Shown: positions 14,390-18,192 of the stretch, piece after piece | Position numbering within the stretch: position 1 is the stretch's first letter | Layout of the letters: each line of letters opens with the position of its first letter | Source of the DNA: Ga0077555 sp031406575 | Lineage (GTDB): Bacteria; Pseudomonadota; Alphaproteobacteria; Rhizobiales; Hyphomicrobiaceae | Reading direction: 5' to 3' | DNA length: 18,192 bases | Assembly (NCBI GenBank): GCA_031406575.1 | Contig: JANOHP010000218.1 | Coordinates: forward strand, 1-18,192 | The notes under the pieces: model-generated | The model's input: the letters and a program-made list of their open reading frames with translations, nothing else | What the model was told of the DNA's origin: nothing | The model's database searches: none | Position numbers and translations under genes: made by a program

Positions 14390-15793
14390 CTAGGCCCCGA
14401 TGATCTTGCCGGGGTTGAGGATGCCGAGAGGATCGAACGCGTGCTTGATGGCGCGCATGGCGGCGTGCCCGGCGCCGTGCTCGGCGGCGAGATATTTCAT
14501 CTTGCCCTGGCCGACGCCGTGTTCCCCGGTGCAGGTGCCGTCCATGGCCAGCGCCCGTTCGGCGAGCCGCTTCAGGAAGCCCTCGATGGCTGCAACTTCG
14601 GTGGGGTTGCCCATATCGAACATCGGCTGGGTGTGGAAATTGCCGTCCCCCACGTGGCCGATGACGGCGGCGACGAGACCACTGCTCTTGATGTCGGCTT
14701 GCGTTTCGCGAATGCACTCGGTCAGCCGTGAAATCGGCACGCACACATCGGTCGCCAACGCCTCGCGGCCGGGATAGGCGCTCTTGATCGCCCAATACCC
14801 CTCGTGGCGCGCTTTCCACAACTTGCGCTTGTCTTCCTCCCGCTCGGCCCAGTCGAAGCGGATGGCGCCCTCGGCGCGCGCGATCTCCTCGAAGCGGGTG
14901 ATCTGGTCGCGCACAGCGACTTCGGTGCCGTGGAATTCGAGGAACAAGGTCGGCCGCTCCTCGAGCGACAACTTGGCGTGCTTGTTCATTGCCGCGATCA
15001 GGATCTCGTCGCACAGTTCCGAGCGCGCGAGGCCGAGTCCGAGTTGGATCGCCTGAATGACCGAGTTGACCGCGCCCTCCAGCGTTTCGAACGGGCAGAC
15101 CGCTGCGATCACGCACTCGGGAATGCCGTACAGGCGCACCGTCAGCTCCGTCATGATGCCGAGCGTGCCTTCCGAGCCGACCATCAGCTTCGTCAGATCG
15201 TAGCCCGCCGACGATTTGCGGGCGCGGCTCGCCGTGCGCACGATCGAACCATCGGCCATCACGGCGGTCACGTTGAGGACGTTGTCGCGCATGGTGCCGT
15301 AGCGCACCGCCGTCGTGCCCGAGGCACGCGTAGCCGCCATGCCGCCGATGGTGGCTTCCTCGGCACCCGGATCGACCGGGAAGAACAAGCCCATATCGCG
15401 CAGGTATTCGTTGAGCTGGCGACGCGACACGCCGGGCTGCACCACGGCATCCAGGTCACGGTCGTTGACGGCGAGAATGTCGTTCATGCGGCCGAAGTCG
15501 AGCGACAGTCCTCCGTGCGGCGCGTTGACGTGTCCCTCGAGCGAGGTGCCCGCGCCGAAGGGAATGAGCGGCACGCGATGCGTCGAGGCGATCTGCACGA
15601 TGTCGCAGACCTCCTGCGTCGACAGCGGCCACACGACGGCGTCGGGCGGCTGATTGGGCAGCCACGTCAGCGTGTGCGCATGTTGGCGACGCAGAGCCTC
15701 GCCCGTTTGCACCCGATCCCCCAACCGCTGCCGCAGAATTGATATCGCGGTTGCGACATCGCCTGCCTTGTGCTCGCTCTGGGCAATAGCCAT
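14390..15793 (-). CDS. FAD-linked D-lactate dehydrogenase / glycolate oxidase (GlcD-like) family enzyme
   Basis: This 467-residue flavoenzyme belongs to the PCMH-type family that oxidises D-2-hydroxy acids such as D-lactate or glycolate and passes electrons to a cytochrome or the quinone pool. The FAD-binding domain holds PFGAGTSLEGH (residues 78-88), DPGAEEATIGGMAATRASGT (141-160) and GSEGTLGI (206-213). The C-terminal FAD-oxidase domain holds GHVGDGNFH (379-387), with histidines that bind a metal in relatives, and CTGEHGVGQGK (421-431). It ends FDPLGILNPGKII, as expected. I chose ATG 15793 because AGGGA lies eight bases upstream; the frame is open to 15955, but the extra 54 residues show no family character. 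Resemblance is best to cytochrome-linked D-lactate dehydrogenases. There are no glcE or glcF genes beside it, which argues against the multi-subunit glycolate oxidase. Substrate not settled. Confidence 0.9.
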   Translation of the reverse strand: MAIAQSEHKAGDVATAISILRQRLGDRVQTGEALRRQHAHTLTWLPNQPPDAVVWPLSTQEVCDIVQIASTHRVPLIPFGAGTSLEGHVNAPHGGLSLDFGRMNDILAVNDRDLDAVVQPGVSRRQLNEYLRDMGLFFPVDPGAEEATIGGMAATRASGTTAVRYGTMRDNVLNVTAVMADGSIVRTASRARKSSAGYDLTKLMVGSEGTLGIMTELTVRLYGIPECVIAAVCPFETLEGAVNSVIQAIQLGLGLARSELCDEILIAAMNKHAKLSLEERPTLFLEFHGTEVAVRDQITRFEEIARAEGAIRFDWAEREEDKRKLWKARHEGYWAIKSAYPGREALATDVCVPISRLTECIRETQADIKSSGLVAAVIGHVGDGNFHTQPMFDMGNPTEVAAIEGFLKRLAERALAMDGTCTGEHGVGQGKMKYLAAEHGAGHAAMRAIKHAFDPLGILNPGKIIGA

Positions 15794-15881
15794 CGGGGTA
15801 TCCCTGCTGCGGAAAAATTCCAGTTGATGAGCCGCAACGCGACGACAACACGCGCACTCAGTGCCGTTGCATATCGCTTCA

Positions 15882-15897
15882 GTTGCTCGGGAGCAAC
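15882..15897. promoter_or_regulatory. Perfect dyad GTTGCTC-GG-GAGCAAC in a divergent promoter region
   Basis: Seven-base arms around GG, located 89 bases upstream of the dehydrogenase start and about 125 bases upstream of the exported-protein gene. Its place between divergent genes suggests an operator. It does not match the operators I know for lactate or glycolate regulators. Confidence 0.4.
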
Positions 15898-15969
15898 AAC
15901 TCGCGCTCCCGTTCACATCCCCGCCGTCCGCAGGGCGAATAGCCTTTTTTGGCACTGCTGGGTAGGCTA

Positions 15970-15988
15970 CACAACTCTGGAAGTTGTG
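15970..15988. promoter_or_regulatory. Perfect dyad CACAACT-CTGGA-AGTTGTG before the exported-protein gene
   Basis: Seven-base arms with a five-base spacer, ending 32 bases before the ATG at 16021. It could be an operator or a leader-RNA hairpin near the ribosome site. The AGTTG/CAACT words recur several times across 15812-16003. Confidence 0.4.
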
Positions 15989-16020
15989 CGTCGTTTTCCA
16001 ACTGTCGAGGGGAGTGGATT

Positions 16021-17346
16021 ATGCTGCGCAAATTCGTTCAGGTGGCGCTCGCGATGTTGGCGCTCGGGCTGGTCTCACCGGCCAGCGCCGAGACGATCGA
16101 GGCGCTCTTCTGGGAAGACAAATCCTCCCGCGCCATTTCCGAACCCGATGAAATCGATACCACCGACATTGTCGGACGCTTCCGCGGCGTGCGCATCTAT
16201 GCGCTGGACGGCACGTCCGTCGAAATAGCCAAGGTGGAAATCAATTACGCCGACGGCTCCAAGCACATCGAGGATCGCGGTAGCCCTACCAAGCTCAACA
16301 CATTCAATTCTCGCACCCGCGTGATCGGACCGGAGAACGGTTACGGCCCCGAGAAATTCATCGACGAGGTGGTCGTCCATTACCAAGCGACGGGTGAAAA
16401 ACAACACGCTCGCCTTCGCATCGTCGGCGTGACGACGGAGCGTGCGGCGCGGGCGAAGCGAACGCCGGCCGATGTCGCGGTGGGTCCGGGTGCCAGAAGG
16501 CCCAGCGAGATGGTCACGCCTGTGGCGTCACGCGACGGCAGCGGGGCGTCCTCAGTTGTTGTCATACCCCCACCCTCGGGACCGGATGCGGCCGGCGGCG
16601 ATGTGCTGTTCGGCGTGCAGAGCGTGAGCTTCGGCACCGATCGTGACGTGATCCGCGTCGGCACGGAACTGGGCAAGTTCGACAAGATCCGTCTGCGCGT
16701 GTTCGACAACGACATCTTCATGACCGAGCTGCGGGTGATCTATTCCAACGGTGAGCCCGATGTCCTGGCGGTCGAGGCGAATATTCCGGCCAATGCGCGC
16801 ACCAAGTGGTTCGCGTTGAAGGGCGACCGCTTCATCAAGGAAATCCAGCTCGTCTACCGATCGAAGCCGAGCTTCCGTGGCCAGGCGCGCGTCGAAGTCT
16901 ACGGCGAGTACGCGGAAGGGTGGTTCGCACCCATGCCGTCGAACATGCGGCCGGGACAGATCAGCTACGCAGGCGAAGCCTTCAAGCACGGCCCCAATCG
17001 CGGTTGGCTCTATCTGGGCGGCCAGCAGCCGAAGTTCATCTCCGTCAAGAAGGGGCTGGGCTACGAGACCGACACCGTCATGGTCCACCGCAATCGCGGC
17101 TTCAACCGCATCCGCCTCGACGTGAAAGACCGCGCCATCACGCTGAACAAGCTGACGATCATCTACTCCGACAACTCCACCGACGTCGTCGACGTCGGCA
17201 AAGCCATCGAAGCCGGCTCAGGCTACACCGTGCCGACCCTCAAAGCCAAACCCATCAAAGAAATTCAGGTCAGCTACCGCTCGCGAATATTCGACCGCAA
17301 GGCCACGTCGTCGGGGTATGCTTTCGTGGAGTTCTGGGCGCAGTAG
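16021..17346 (+). CDS. Exported protein with three related beta-rich repeats (DUF2541-like)
   Basis: The 441-residue product opens with a clear signal peptide, MLRKFVQVALAMLALGLVSP then ASA, with cleavage expected before Glu24. ATG 16021 has AGGGGAG seven bases upstream. The mature protein shows one module three times: residues about 55-136, 195-295 and 328-441. Repeats two and three share the pattern F-x-K/R-IRL-x-V-x-D, then a strand ending IYS, then IKEIQ-x-x-YRS, then a closing strand such as VEVYGEY or FVEFWAQ. The first is more diverged (VRIYALDG, VEINYADG, VVVHYQATG). A linker rich in Ala, Pro and Gly joins repeats one and two (residues 140-192). The modules recall DUF2541-type proteins, whose function is unknown to me. 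A periplasmic or cell-surface binding role is plausible. Its 3' end overlaps an antisense RTX remnant frame. Confidence 0.8.
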   Translation: MLRKFVQVALAMLALGLVSPASAETIEALFWEDKSSRAISEPDEIDTTDIVGRFRGVRIYALDGTSVEIAKVEINYADGSKHIEDRGSPTKLNTFNSRTRVIGPENGYGPEKFIDEVVVHYQATGEKQHARLRIVGVTTERAARAKRTPADVAVGPGARRPSEMVTPVASRDGSGASSVVVIPPPSGPDAAGGDVLFGVQSVSFGTDRDVIRVGTELGKFDKIRLRVFDNDIFMTELRVIYSNGEPDVLAVEANIPANARTKWFALKGDRFIKEIQLVYRSKPSFRGQARVEVYGEYAEGWFAPMPSNMRPGQISYAGEAFKHGPNRGWLYLGGQQPKFISVKKGLGYETDTVMVHRNRGFNRIRLDVKDRAITLNKLTIIYSDNSTDVVDVGKAIEAGSGYTVPTLKAKPIKEIQVSYRSRIFDRKATSSGYAFVEFWAQ

Positions 17347-17970
17347 GGGGGTAAAAAGGCCATGGGCGGCTCTGACCTTACCATCAACTTCGCGGAGCGC
17401 GGTGGAGACGCCCGTCTTCATCATGACGATCGGCGCATCCGGCGCGTCGCCGTTGCCGGTGAGAAGATCGCCACCACGGCCACCTTCCAGGATATCATTG
17501 CCCGCCCCACCATAGAGCTTGTCGTCGCCATCGCCCCCAGACAAGCGGTCATTGCCCGCCTCGCCGTGCATGTCATCGAGGTCGGCGCCGCCGAGCATGA
17601 TGTCAAATCCGTCGCCGCCCCATAGCGTATCGAGGCCATTGCCGCCCGACATGTAATCGTCGCCTTCACCGCCGAATAGGTGATCGCCCCACGAAGAAAA
17701 TTCTTCGCTCGTATGGAACGAGTAGCCGTAGAGCTCGTCTCTGCCTGCACCCCCGAACAGGGTATCGGCGCCCTCGCCTCCGAGAAGCACGTCGTTGCCT
17801 TCGTTGCCGGAGAGGGAATCGTTACCGGCATAGCCCCGCAGAGTGTCGCTACCTGCACCACCACTCATCCGGTTGTGGGCCGCGTTGCCACGTCTATCGT
17901 CATTGCCGAACCCGCCGATGGCGTTCTCGATCGTGGCACCGAACGCAATCGATACGTTGTCGGTCAGCGC
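17218..17970 (-). pseudogene. Remnant of a serralysin-like RTX calcium-binding domain
   Basis: On the minus strand, codons from about 17970 down to 17446 encode LTDNVSIAFGATIENAIGG and then about a dozen glycine-aspartate nonapeptides of the GGxGxDxLx type (for example GGEGADTLFGGAGRDELYG). The repeat run is interrupted once by a 20-residue insert near codons 48-66. This is the C-terminal calcium-binding beta-roll of serralysin-type secreted proteases and related type I-secreted proteins. The homologous part upstream of the first ATG (17868) has no start codon, and an in-frame TAG stands at 17998-18000. No catalytic zinc motif exists nearby. After codon 141 the homology stops, and the frame runs on as unrelated residues antisense to the exported-protein gene to a stop at 17218. 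I read it as a fragment that has lost both ends. Translation from ATG 17868 as a 216-residue protein is possible but less likely. Confidence 0.7.
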
Positions 17971-17997
17971 AATTAAAAAAGATGCTGAATGAATACT

Positions 17998-18052
17998 CTA
18001 AATTGGTAGCAAACCATTCAGCCGGTAGGGGTAGAGTCGAGGAGTGGAGCAA
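17998..18052. other. Short segment between the RTX remnant and the IS end
   Basis: About 55 bases, less GC-rich on the RTX side, with no recognisable gene. It contains the in-frame TAG that closes the RTX frame. Confidence 0.4.
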
Positions 18053-18192
18053 TGAAGTGGTCCCGCTTGTTCGGACAGATATTCCGCTTCGATGAGTGGA
18101 TCGTCTGCCGGGGTTAAGCTGCCGAGCGGATCGGCAGCAGGTTCGTGTGCTCGAAGTACGCCTGATCGGGCGTCTGGTCGTCAAGGCTCGAG
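18053..18192 (-). mobile_element. End of an IS3-like insertion sequence (runs off the right edge)
   Basis: The segment holds the tail of a transposase-like frame and, beyond its stop, a non-coding end of about 60 bases finishing in GCGGGACCACTTCA on the minus strand. This has the terminal CA expected at an IS3-family end, so the boundary is placed near 18053. The other end lies outside the window, so neither the matching terminal repeat nor the target duplication can be checked. Confidence 0.5.
18114..18191 (-). CDS. IS3-family transposase (OrfB), C-terminal 25 residues only
   Basis: The last 25 codons before TAA (18114-18116) read SSLDDQTPDQAYFEHTNLLP and then IRSAA. The pattern SLxxxTPDxAYF close to the C-terminus is typical of the rve-type integrase domain of IS3-family OrfB proteins, where it follows the RPH motif that would lie outside the window. 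The catalytic DDE residues cannot be seen. The 5' part is beyond the right edge, so completeness is unknown. Confidence 0.6.
   Translation of the reverse strand, partial: SSLDDQTPDQAYFEHTNLLPIRSAA

Noticed and set aside
15794..15955. 54-residue N-terminal extension of the FAD-linked dehydrogenase
   Set aside because: It is cysteine-rich without family similarity, overlaps the dyad region, and ATG 15793 has its own ribosome site.
17900..18184. 94-codon minus-strand frame across the IS end
   Set aside because: Arginine/serine-rich, with no family resemblance. It crosses the IS boundary and conflicts with the transposase-like and RTX-like frames.

Overview
The window reads as a chromosomal segment of a GC-rich alphaproteobacterium, most likely of the Hyphomicrobiales. 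This is inferred from the family resemblance of the proteins, the lnt-metK-trmB gene order, and palindromic intergenic repeats of a kind common in that group. Almost all of it is coding, mostly on the minus strand. No tRNA, rRNA or CRISPR array was seen.

Layout from left to right. (1) Positions 1-5536, minus strand: a fatty-acid oxidation cluster transcribed right to left. It runs from a FadE-type acyl-CoA dehydrogenase, through a LURP-one-related (scramblase-like) protein, to a FadJ/FadB-type enoyl-CoA hydratase/3-hydroxyacyl-CoA dehydrogenase. A partial MntA-like minimal nucleotidyltransferase follows at the left edge. (2) A divergent small exported cytochrome c (5734-6081). (3) Positions 6091-11201, minus strand: lnt, then metK, then a small VOC protein, then trmB. 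The trmB gene appears to have lost its stop codon by a one-base shift and reads on into repeats. (4) Positions 11770-13687, plus strand: the two membrane subunits of a TRAP transporter (DctQ, DctM) without a substrate-binding protein. (5) Positions 13760-15793, minus strand: an FAD-linked D-lactate dehydrogenase/glycolate oxidase-type enzyme followed by pyrE. (6) Positions 16021-17346, plus strand: an exported protein built of three related beta-rich repeats. (7) Positions 17218-18192: a decayed fragment of a serralysin-like RTX calcium-binding domain, and at the right edge the end of an IS3-like insertion sequence.

Functional themes are fatty-acid beta-oxidation (FadE and FadJ; the thiolase and ETF genes are not in the window), envelope lipoprotein maturation (Lnt), S-adenosylmethionine supply and use (MetK makes the methyl donor that TrmB consumes), carboxylate metabolism (TRAP permease near a 2-hydroxyacid dehydrogenase), and pyrimidine synthesis (PyrE). 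The clearest unusual signals are in and between these genes. They are the trmB frameshift and repeat-encoded tail, two matching inverted pairs of a palindromic repeat, a pair of mutually exclusive hairpins between lnt and metK, the LURP-one protein inside a beta-oxidation cluster, and the RTX remnant beside an IS end. I did not find a clear new defence or biosynthetic system.
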